Source: Porticoccus sp964395715
GTDB lineage: Bacteria; Pseudomonadota; Gammaproteobacteria; Pseudomonadales; Porticoccaceae
Assembly: GCA_964395715.1 (NCBI GenBank)
Contig: CAYNAU010000001.1
Coordinates: 558,001 to 622,000, forward strand
Reading direction: 5' to 3'
DNA length: 64,000 nt
Both the position numbers and the translations under genes were made by a program. A model generated the notes under the pieces. The model searched no databases. It was not told where the DNA came from and was given only the letters and a program-made list of their open reading frames with translations. Positions 25,389 to 32,795 of the stretch are shown here, one piece after another. The stretch's first letter is position 1; the number at the start of each line of letters is the position of its first letter.

Positions 25389-26284
25389 TAAGGTTATTTA
25401 AGAGAATGTGTCCGTAGTGCCCGGATTATTTATGGCATATAACTGATTGATTTATAGACTTTTTAGTTATGTTTTTTGAAGGGGTCACCCTAAAGTCCAT
25501 ATAAAAAATGGATGATTGCATTGCTAAATAAATTTCAGACCCCTCATCAATTTGAGAAATAGTGCACAAAAAACAAGCAGATGCTGGTCATTCTGTGATC
25601 AATCTCATGGCTTTTAACGTGGCTGCTTTCCATCTGGTCATTTTATGAGCAGTATTTGACTGAAGATTTGGGTGCCTATATCGTGCGTGCAACCTTTAGA
25701 TCGGACATCGAAAGCCGATCTGGAAAGCAGACAGCATTAACAAGACATCACAATAAAAAACGCAAGGAAGCTCATCCAGTACTCGACTGGTAGGGCTTGA
25801 GCGTGAAGGGCTGTAGTCAAGCACATTCGATGGTTCTGCATCGCGAAGTGACCGGCTTTCCGGGTTAATAAAACAAAAAATATACAGAAGTCCTGGATTG
25901 GGCTTCAGGGGTTGCTGCGCGCTTTTCGCAGGCAAGGTGAGGTCTCAGGTCAACGAGCCAGGTCTCATCGAGTGCGCAGTAGATCCCGGCTGCGTTGCCG
26001 ACAATGAATGGAAAAAGGACAACGCAGGCACCCAGGTAGGAGACCGGGTGACGGGTGTGTGACCCGGGCTTTACGACAGGGAATGTCGGCAGGACAGGGA
26101 CGAAACAACAAGAACTGAGTGGCGAACGGACGCCAGTGGAGCAGGGATGGCAATAGGGACCTGGGGGGCCTGGATTGGCCTCCCGTTTGCTGCAACTGTC
26201 CCCGGAGGGACAGTTCACGGCGAAAGAAAAAAACCGGTAACAAAAGGAGACGTACCAACTACGTTGATGACACAGTTTTAATGA
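25389..26284. other. Gene-free, hairpin-rich region upstream of the M11-like protease
   Basis: About 900 bases without a credible gene. The part to about 25640 is A+T-rich. From 25690 on several inverted repeats occur: AGATCGG 25698-25704 / CCGATCT 25715-25721; CCAGT 25776-25780 / ACTGG 25786-25790; CCGGGT 26044-26049 / ACCCGG 26062-26067; and a perfect 9-bp stem with tetraloop, AACTGTCCC 26194-26202 / GGGACAGTT 26207-26215, 69 bases before the protease start. GACAGGGA is repeated at 26075 and 26093. Open frames on the minus strand here have no ribosome site, no recognisable domain and odd composition. Confidence 0.6.
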
Positions 26285-28924
26285 ATGGGGCAATTCATGA
26301 CACGATTACTCGACCTGGGTACCGGTTGGGCTGGCCGCTTCGGGCCGGCAAAACCGAACCGACTCAGAAAGATTCTACGAACGGGTTTACTGATGCTGAT
26401 AAGCGCCGCCGTCATACCCGGACACACCTCCCCCTCACAGGATCAGGCCGCACAAGTGACACAGGCGCTGATCGCACAGCAACAAAAATTCGCACAGGCC
26501 CAGGGCCTTACTAAATCCCAACAACTGGTACGACTGGTTGAGCTGGCAGAGAAGCGTCATGCGCTGCTATCTCAGCTGGCAGAGACTGACCCAGCACAGC
26601 TTTTTCGGGTGGTCATCCCCGAAGAGCAAAGAGCGGGAATGCCCGCAGATGTAGAGGAAATGCTGCTCAACCAACAGGCAATCATTGAAGGGCGCTTGGA
26701 AGCTCGGTATGACGACTACGAAGATGGCGGCCACGAGCTGCACCATGTTTTCGAGACAGCCGCCGGTGAGCGATTCTCCGTCCATTTCACCGGTCAGCCG
26801 GCGGAATTTCCGGCGGGCAGTATTGTGCGGGCAAAGGGTTTGCTGCTGGCATCCGGTGATTCTGGTGAAACCGACGGTGATCTGATCGTTGAGGGCGGTA
26901 GTGGCAATATCGAAATTCTTGAGTGCTGCACTTCAGGTGGCTCAGGTTCTTCCACCAGTTTCACACCAGAGCTGGGCAATACCTTCGGTGATAAGTCTGC
27001 CCTGGTGATACTGGTCAATTTCAGGAATGCGCCCGGCGACATGCCCTGGTCCGCAGCGCAGGTGGAGCAGGTTGTCTTTGGTGAAATCAATGAGTTCTTT
27101 GTGGAAGCCTCCTACGGGCAGGCATCCATCAGCGGTGCCGTGGTGGACTGGACAACCATTGATCAGGACAGCTCGACCTGCCAGCCGGACCAGCTGGCAA
27201 GCATGGCAAATGATAATGCCATCGCCAATGGGTATGACCCCCTGAACTATGACCGGTTGGTTTATGTATTCCCGAAAAATGCTTGTGGCTTCAGTGGTTC
27301 TGCCTATATTGAAGGCAATATCAGCTGGATCAATGGCACTATCGACAACCGGGTGATCGCCCATGAACTGGCCCATAATCTGGGGCTTTACCACTCGGAA
27401 TCCCTGGAATGTGGTGAAGAGGTGGCCAGCGGCAGCTGCTCCACCATCTTCTACGGCGACATGCTGGATACCATGGGTACCGGCAACAATGCTCACTTCA
27501 ATGCCTTCCAGAAAGAGCGGCTGGGTTGGTTGCATCCGGAAGATATTGTCGAGGTCACCACTGGCGGAAGCTACCAGTTAAAACCCTACGAAACCGTGCC
27601 CGACGGCAGTCCAATGGCTCTCAAGGTATTGCGCTCAATCGACGCCACCACCGGCCGGAAAAACTGGTTTTATCTGGAATACCGGCAACCCATTGGCTTT
27701 GATGCGAATCTGGCCAGTGTAAGTTCAGGCAATATCTATAGTGGTGTGTTACTGCATGCCGCGACCGAGAGCAATGCATCATCCAGTCATTTGCTGGACG
27801 CCAACCCCGGCAGTGATACCCGTGGCAACTACTTCGACTGGCTCGATCCGGCCCTTACCGTGGGAAGCAGTATATCTGAGTCGGCCAGTGGCATTTATAT
27901 CAGTACCGACCTCGCAGACAGCATTGGTGCAGAGGTCACGATCCAGGTGAATGCCTCCGCCTGTACGACCGGGTCGTCTTCACTGGTACTCGACAGTCCT
28001 ATTGTGGTGCCTTGGGTGAGTGCGGGCACCACCGTCAACTACGCGTTTACGCTCATCAATGGAGATTCAGTCAATTGCCCACCAGCAGAATTCTCGCTGG
28101 TTGCCAGTGCCCAGTCAGGTTGGACTACCCAGTTCAATACCCCGGCAATCACACTGGCGCCAGGTGCGTCCGGAACAGTCATACTGGCTGTCACGTCCCC
28201 ATCCAGCGCTGTGGATGGCTACTACGATATCGAGCTCATGGCAGATAACGGCACTAATAGCGCAGGGTCTATGGCAACCTATGTGGTGAGTAATCCGCCT
28301 CAGAACAGTGTACCTGTCGCCAATGACGACAGCGCCACCACCGAAGCTGATACCGTTGTTACCATTGACGTTCTCGCCAACGACAGCGATGCGGACGGTG
28401 ATGCCCTGAGCCTGACATCTCTAAGCGGAGGAAATGGGTCGACCAGCCTGGGTGCCAACAATTCGGTCAGATTCACCCCTGCTGCGGGCTTTACCGGGCA
28501 GACCAGTTTTACTTACACCGTCAGTGACGGCAACGGCGGCAGTGACAGTGCCCTGGTCAATGTCACGGTGACATCAAGCAGTCAAAACAGTGCTCCCCAG
28601 GCAGTGAATGATCGTGTGGAAATCACCTCAACGACAGCGGTAACGATAAACGTGCTGGCAAACGATACCGACCCGGACAATGATGCACTGACCATTACCG
28701 GCTTCAGCCAGGGAGCAAAAGGCAGTGTATCTGCCAATGCCAATGGAACGTTGACCTACAACCCGGCGAGAAAATTCAAGGACGTTGATACCTTCACTTA
28801 CACCATCAGCGATGGTGCCCTATCCGCTACGGCCACGGTTACCGTGGTGCTGGTTTCAGAGGGTGATGGCAGCACGGGAGGTGGCAGTACTGGCGGCGGT
28901 GGAAAAGGCAAAAACAGAAAATAG
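26285..28924 (+). CDS. Secreted M11-like (gametolysin-type) metalloprotease with cadherin-like repeats
   Basis: An 879-residue protein. A signal-peptide-like hydrophobic stretch lies at about residues 30-48, late enough that the true start may be the ATG at 26297 or later. The zinc site is HELAHNLGLYH at 360-370 (HExxHxxxxxH) followed by a Met-turn region DMLDTMGTG, which fits metzincin family M11. A middle beta-rich region follows. Two tandem cadherin-like/VCBS-type repeats (about 672-768 and 770-858) each carry VTI-x-VLAND-x-D-x-D-x-DAL. The C-terminus is a Gly/Ser/Lys tail. It was probably exported to digest or remodel extracellular protein; substrate unknown. It converges on the next gene. 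Confidence 0.82.
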   Translation: MGQFMTRLLDLGTGWAGRFGPAKPNRLRKILRTGLLMLISAAVIPGHTSPSQDQAAQVTQALIAQQQKFAQAQGLTKSQQLVRLVELAEKRHALLSQLAETDPAQLFRVVIPEEQRAGMPADVEEMLLNQQAIIEGRLEARYDDYEDGGHELHHVFETAAGERFSVHFTGQPAEFPAGSIVRAKGLLLASGDSGETDGDLIVEGGSGNIEILECCTSGGSGSSTSFTPELGNTFGDKSALVILVNFRNAPGDMPWSAAQVEQVVFGEINEFFVEASYGQASISGAVVDWTTIDQDSSTCQPDQLASMANDNAIANGYDPLNYDRLVYVFPKNACGFSGSAYIEGNISWINGTIDNRVIAHELAHNLGLYHSESLECGEEVASGSCSTIFYGDMLDTMGTGNNAHFNAFQKERLGWLHPEDIVEVTTGGSYQLKPYETVPDGSPMALKVLRSIDATTGRKNWFYLEYRQPIGFDANLASVSSGNIYSGVLLHAATESNASSSHLLDANPGSDTRGNYFDWLDPALTVGSSISESASGIYISTDLADSIGAEVTIQVNASACTTGSSSLVLDSPIVVPWVSAGTTVNYAFTLINGDSVNCPPAEFSLVASAQSGWTTQFNTPAITLAPGASGTVILAVTSPSSAVDGYYDIELMADNGTNSAGSMATYVVSNPPQNSVPVANDDSATTEADTVVTIDVLANDSDADGDALSLTSLSGGNGSTSLGANNSVRFTPAAGFTGQTSFTYTVSDGNGGSDSALVNVTVTSSSQNSAPQAVNDRVEITSTTAVTINVLANDTDPDNDALTITGFSQGAKGSVSANANGTLTYNPARKFKDVDTFTYTISDGALSATATVTVVLVSEGDGSTGGGSTGGGGKGKNRK

Positions 28925-28951
28925 GTGATCCCTGTTTAGGCCATACAAAAA

Positions 28952-28979
28952 AAGGGCGATGAAGAAATTCATCGCCCTT
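28952..28979. terminator. Bidirectional terminator between the two secreted-protein genes
   Basis: A perfect 12-bp stem AAGGGCGATGAA (28952-28963) / TTCATCGCCCTT (28968-28979) with loop GAAA. On the plus strand AATTTTT follows; on the minus strand the preceding A-run gives TTTTTTT. It ends transcripts from both sides. Confidence 0.9.
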
Positions 28980-29018
28980 AATTTTTACTCAGACAGGTTT
29001 GGCTTTAATACCATGCCC

Positions 29019-31289
29019 TTACGGGAATGAATAACCAAACTGTCCCGGTGCCGGACAAAGCTCACAATTCTCGGGAAGAACGGTGGCGGTATCGCCGACT
29101 GAGGAACCAAAGGCCGGGTCGCCGGAGGCAGAGGCAGTATCGCCAAAGCCCAGTTCACCGTTGGTAAAGGTTCCGCTGTCCGGGTAGTAAATGCCGGTAA
29201 AGTTCTGGCTCTCACCGGGTAACAGGGTGAGATCCTCTACCAGGAAGCCGGACACTTCTGAGTCAGACACATCGACATTTGTCAGGATAATATCGGTGCT
29301 GGTGTTTTCTACATAGCCGGAAATGGCTACACCAACCACGATGTATCCGGGAGACTGAGTAGTCGACAGGAATACTTCATTACAGTTTTTGACGACATTA
29401 ATGCTCGGATTGGGTGAATTACTGCACACCTGCGAGTCATCGTAATCGCTGACGTCATCAGTACCCGCCGTATAGGGGTTGGTGGCTGTGACAGTCATAC
29501 GGTCCTGGTGATCCAGGCTGTTGGTGTGTGAGTACGTTGCGGTATAAGAGAACGTATCACCAGACTGAAGTGAGAACGAACCGTTGGTCACGACTTCATC
29601 GTCGCTACCCGGGTTACGGATAATCACCAGGTTTTGCAGGGTGCCGTTACCGCTACTGAGCAAGGTGTCGCTCAAGCCAACGTTAGTCAGCATCACATCC
29701 CCGTCGTTAACGCCCCCGCCGGAAATATTGAAGTTGGAGTAATTGACTCCGCCCACAATACTGAAGCCGGCACTGGTACAGTTTTTGGAGATATCGATAC
29801 TGGCCGCGCCGGGTATTCTGCACTCAGCAGATGGCATTTCAGTTTCAGTGAAGTTGCCACCGGTTTCGGTCGCTGTCGCTGTGACGGTATCGGTCAGCAC
29901 AAATTCACCTGTGTTGCTATCAAAGGTCGGTGAACTGTCCACATAGGAACCTTCGTAGATGGCAAATCTGCCAGCAGGAAGACTACCTGAAGCGACACCT
30001 GAGCTGATGGATGAACCGGTCCAGGCTTCGTCGTTGCTGCCATCACAGACTTCCGTCGATGACGGTGTGCCAGCACCGGTGTAGAGGCAAACTTCACTGA
30101 TGTCGCCTTTGTTGTCGCTGATCTGTACAGCAAGATCAACAATACCGGTGTTTTCGACGTAGCCATTGAAGTCCACATCGATGGACCCGAGGGCTGTTTG
30201 GGAGAACTCGGCGTCACAGTACTTGGCGGCATCAATGCCACAGACGGCGAACTCGCCCAGCGCGAAGTCTTTCAACTGCGCTGTTTCAGACTGGGAAGAC
30301 CGGGTTTCAGCCAGGAAAGTACTGAAACAGCCAACATCCTCACCAAGAATGGAGTTGACGTTAAGGCCGAACTCCACCAGTGCCCCGGACTCATACTCAT
30401 AGCTCGCCGGGTCCAGCGGGTTATTGGCAACCAGTGTGTTGGCGTAGTCAAAAGAGGGGTCCTCACCTGGGGTCAGGTTGATCACACCACAAACATCGTC
30501 ACCGTTACCGACAATGCTGCAGTCCTGATTGGCGCTGTCAAACTTGATCACCAGAGAACCGGTGTTGTCGTCGCCAACCCATTCATAGACCTGAATTTCC
30601 CCAACGTCACCTCCCTGGGTATAGGCAACCGCGACAAAAATATCGCCAGTGGTGTGGGTGCCAAAAAAGGTGCCTGTATCTGATCCCGGTTCCAGGTCGT
30701 TCAAACCGACCGGGTTGCGGAAAAACCAGAAACCGGCATTGGAGTCACCGTTGACCGAGTAGGTGTCCATACCAAAATAAAAGTAGGTGTCGGGATCGGT
30801 CCCTTCGTCACTGCCATCGGGGCCTTCATAGGCTGCAGCGAAGGCGTTGACGATGTCGTTTTTGTCGGGCACCTGGTCATTCACGGTTTTGTATTTCCAA
30901 CCGTTCTGACCATCCTTGCCTTTCAACTCCTGAATACCCAACGTGTCCTTTGAGCCACCCCCGGTGAAAAACGACACTTCCGGCGTGCGGGCAGTCACCC
31001 ACGGTGGAGTATCGGGACCACTGATTTCGCCATTGGCAAAGGTATCTTCAATAAAAGAAATGGCAAATGCTCCCGAGGCTGCGCCACCTGTGTACTCGGT
31101 ATAGATAGTTTCCCAGTCGTCGCCGTTGACGGCGCCGTCGTCCCAGGTATTGCCGTCTCCAAAGCCGTTGGCAATATCGAGCTCGAACAGCCCGTTGTCA
31201 TGCACCGCGTAGGCGGTGGCTATGCCACCCAGTGCAATGACGAGTGCCAGCGGGAGACATCGTTTGCAGTAATTGATAAATCGTTCCAT
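29019..31289 (-). CDS. Large acidic secreted repeat protein (function unknown)
   Basis: A 756-residue protein with a clear signal peptide (LPLALVIALGGIATAYA), start ATG at 31289 after a GGGAGGA ribosome site. The N-terminal module (about 25-330) has GGGSKD, WKYK, DIVNAFAAAY, YFYFGMDTY, GFWFF and GDIFVAVAY, the pattern of a secreted-protein module I recall from actinobacteria and others without a function. Three repeats follow, starting near residues 355, 498 and 631 with K-Y-C or K-N-C and containing NGYVENTG-like or ILTNVDVSD-like strands (DUF11-style beta sandwiches). It ends CELCPAPGQFGYSFP. Very acidic and Gly/Ser/Thr-rich; probably a surface or matrix protein. Confidence 0.75.
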   Translation of the reverse strand: MERFINYCKRCLPLALVIALGGIATAYAVHDNGLFELDIANGFGDGNTWDDGAVNGDDWETIYTEYTGGAASGAFAISFIEDTFANGEISGPDTPPWVTARTPEVSFFTGGGSKDTLGIQELKGKDGQNGWKYKTVNDQVPDKNDIVNAFAAAYEGPDGSDEGTDPDTYFYFGMDTYSVNGDSNAGFWFFRNPVGLNDLEPGSDTGTFFGTHTTGDIFVAVAYTQGGDVGEIQVYEWVGDDNTGSLVIKFDSANQDCSIVGNGDDVCGVINLTPGEDPSFDYANTLVANNPLDPASYEYESGALVEFGLNVNSILGEDVGCFSTFLAETRSSQSETAQLKDFALGEFAVCGIDAAKYCDAEFSQTALGSIDVDFNGYVENTGIVDLAVQISDNKGDISEVCLYTGAGTPSSTEVCDGSNDEAWTGSSISSGVASGSLPAGRFAIYEGSYVDSSPTFDSNTGEFVLTDTVTATATETGGNFTETEMPSAECRIPGAASIDISKNCTSAGFSIVGGVNYSNFNISGGGVNDGDVMLTNVGLSDTLLSSGNGTLQNLVIIRNPGSDDEVVTNGSFSLQSGDTFSYTATYSHTNSLDHQDRMTVTATNPYTAGTDDVSDYDDSQVCSNSPNPSINVVKNCNEVFLSTTQSPGYIVVGVAISGYVENTSTDIILTNVDVSDSEVSGFLVEDLTLLPGESQNFTGIYYPDSGTFTNGELGFGDTASASGDPAFGSSVGDTATVLPENCELCPAPGQFGYSFP

Positions 31290-32107
31290 TTTCTAATCCT
31301 CCCTGACCCGGTTCGCCCTTTAAAAAAGGGTATCCGTCCGCGTATTCACCGGGTCGGATCATTAACAGTTGTGTGAAAGTCTCAGGCGCAACGTAACGAA
31401 TAGTGAGTGCGCCAGCCCTACCAGCGAAATCCGCCGGAACACACAAAAAGGTGCTTCTGGGCCACAGTTGTGCAGCCATAGTGCCAAGTGGGGAGAGAAC
31501 AACGAATAATGAGGCAAGGGTGGTCAGGTTTTTGAATTTGTGGCGAGGGCAGTTATGCAGCAGGCGCCGACCTCGGGAGCTGTGCAATCTCTCCACAGAA
31601 GTACGATAAATAATGAAGTCGGCATTGTTATCGCTTTTCACATTACCCCCTCGAGATAACCACTCCTTGCCGCGCACAGAGCAGTCAACATAACTGAAGC
31701 GGGATAACGTCAGGGGTGGCGGTTTCTCCATAACCATTCAGGCCAACGCAACGAGCATTGCCCAGTCTGTGCTGGATTCTGAACCCGTGGTTTGACAGCT
31801 GCGAATGACCTGCTTACCACTCCTGTCCCGCTTTGCGCGGGAAACCTTCGGCAGCTCGGCCAGCTTTTTCTGACTCGCCTCAAAGTTCGCTTTGAGGTGG
31901 TTGGGGAAAGAGGCCCCGTGGCTTTGTGTCCCCGGCTTTTGCCGGGTTTACCTTTTCGGGGTTTCAGGCATAGGTATAGTCCAACTACTCCTGGTTGTGC
32001 CATTAATTTTGACCAATGGTTCAAGAATACAGATAAACAGAATTTATATTGGCCCTAGGACAGAGCGTTGCTAAAAACGGCACAAGCGATTCAAAAGATA
32101 CTTAAGC
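31290..32107. other. Gene-free region upstream of the secreted repeat protein, with three-hairpin cluster
   Basis: About 820 bases without an intact gene that I can support. Between 31826 and 31946 three stems follow one another: TCCCGC/GCGGGA (31826-31842), CCTCAAAG/CTTTGAGG with loop TTCG (31878-31897) and CCCGGC/GCCGGG with loop TTTT (31931-31946). On the minus strand the same stretch holds a frame interrupted by a TAA, reading helical sequence such as KANFEASQKKLAEL up to about 31745, which could be a gene relic. Just before 31289 a CCCTTT/AAAGGG hairpin sits in the leader. Nothing else was recognised. Confidence 0.55.
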
Positions 32108-32569
32108 CTACACCGGTAACACAGAGGTGTTCTGGGGTGATTTCAGCACAAATGAGGACTGCACACCGGTCACGCCTTCGATGCGGGTGATCTTGTTCAG
32201 CAGAAACTGCTGGTACCCGTCCATATCCTCCACCACCACTTTCAGTTGGTAATCAGCGGCCTGGCCGGTGATCAGGTGGCATTCCAGCACTTCGGGGTAA
32301 TTGGCCACGGCGGTCTCAAACCCGGCAAAGCGCTCAGGGGTGTGCTTGTCCATGCTGATCTGGATAAACGCCATCAGTTTCAGCCCCAGCTTGCGGGCGT
32401 TGAGGCGCGCGGTATAGCCCACAATCACGCCTTCCTCTTCCAGGCGGCGCACCCGGCGCAGGCAGGGTGAGGGGGACAGGTTGACGGACTCCGCCAAATC
32501 CTGGTTTGAGATGCGGCCATCCCGCTGTAGCTTGCGGAGAATCGCCTTGTCAAAGTGATCGTATTCCAT
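32108..32569 (-). CDS. Lrp/AsnC family transcriptional regulator
   Basis: A 153-residue regulator with the N-terminal helix-turn-helix (FDKAILRKLQRDGRISNQDL, then SPSPCLRRVRRLEEEGVI) and the C-terminal RAM ligand-binding domain (VLECHLITGQADYQL-like region). I choose the ATG at 32569, which gives the usual Lrp N-terminus M-E-Y-D-H-F-D; an in-frame ATG at 32599 adds ten unlike residues. It is divergent from leuA with a 226-base gap, so it may control leuA or itself in response to an amino acid. Confidence 0.88.
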   Translation of the reverse strand: MEYDHFDKAILRKLQRDGRISNQDLAESVNLSPSPCLRRVRRLEEEGVIVGYTARLNARKLGLKLMAFIQISMDKHTPERFAGFETAVANYPEVLECHLITGQAADYQLKVVVEDMDGYQQFLLNKITRIEGVTGVQSSFVLKSPQNTSVLPV

Positions 32570-32632
32570 AAATTGCTCAATAATATCTATATGAAGCATA
32601 TTATTGCGTATAAAAGATAAATCAACACATAA

Positions 32633-32680
32633 ATGGCAATAAAATTGTTCTTCATGCGCACTAAACTGATCCTGTCCTGA
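32633..32680 (+). CDS. Possible leuA leader peptide (15 aa)
   Basis: A 15-codon frame, MAIKLFFMRTKLILS, lies ahead of the terminator-like hairpin in the leuA leader. It contains three Leu and two Ile codons, with a Leu-Ile-Leu run just before the stop. A short second start (MRTKLILS) is in the same frame. This is the layout of an attenuation leader, but the Leu cluster is short and the ribosome site weak, so the call is tentative. Confidence 0.35.
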   Translation: MAIKLFFMRTKLILS

Positions 32681-32705
32681 GAAAAAGAAATGGGCCAGAA
32701 GCCCA

Positions 32706-32763
32706 CCGGTACCGTTAATGGCTGGTTACCCGCTTTGCCTACAGACAGGTACCGGCTTTTTTT
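32706..32763 (+). promoter_or_regulatory. Candidate transcription attenuator of leuA
   Basis: CCGGTACC (32706-32713) and GGTACCGG (32748-32755) form a perfect 8-bp stem around a 34-base loop, followed by C and seven T (32757-32763). It is only 33 bases before the leuA ATG and downstream of the small leader frame, so termination here would block leuA. Sequences inside the loop (GGTTACC) could pair with GGTACC as an alternative structure. Confidence 0.5.
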
Positions 32764-32795
32764 CAGGGGTTAAACAATTGCCTTTGGAGAACATC

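Noticed and set aside
25865..26293. 142-codon minus-strand frame in the gene-free region before the M11-like protease
   Set aside because: Cys/Pro/Ser-rich product without a recognisable domain, no ribosome site, and it runs across the inverted repeats. Treated as noncoding.
31198..31737. 179-codon minus-strand frame ahead of and overlapping the secreted repeat protein
   Set aside because: A signal-peptide-like stretch (LTTLASLFVVLSPLGTMAA) made it tempting, but it overlaps the 5' end of the repeat-protein gene out of frame, has no ribosome site, and resembles no family I know.
31710..32024. 104-codon minus-strand Arg/Lys-rich frame across the three-hairpin cluster
   Set aside because: Composition is what a G+C-rich palindromic region gives by chance; the neighbouring frame looks more protein-like but is interrupted. 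Kept only as a relic possibility.
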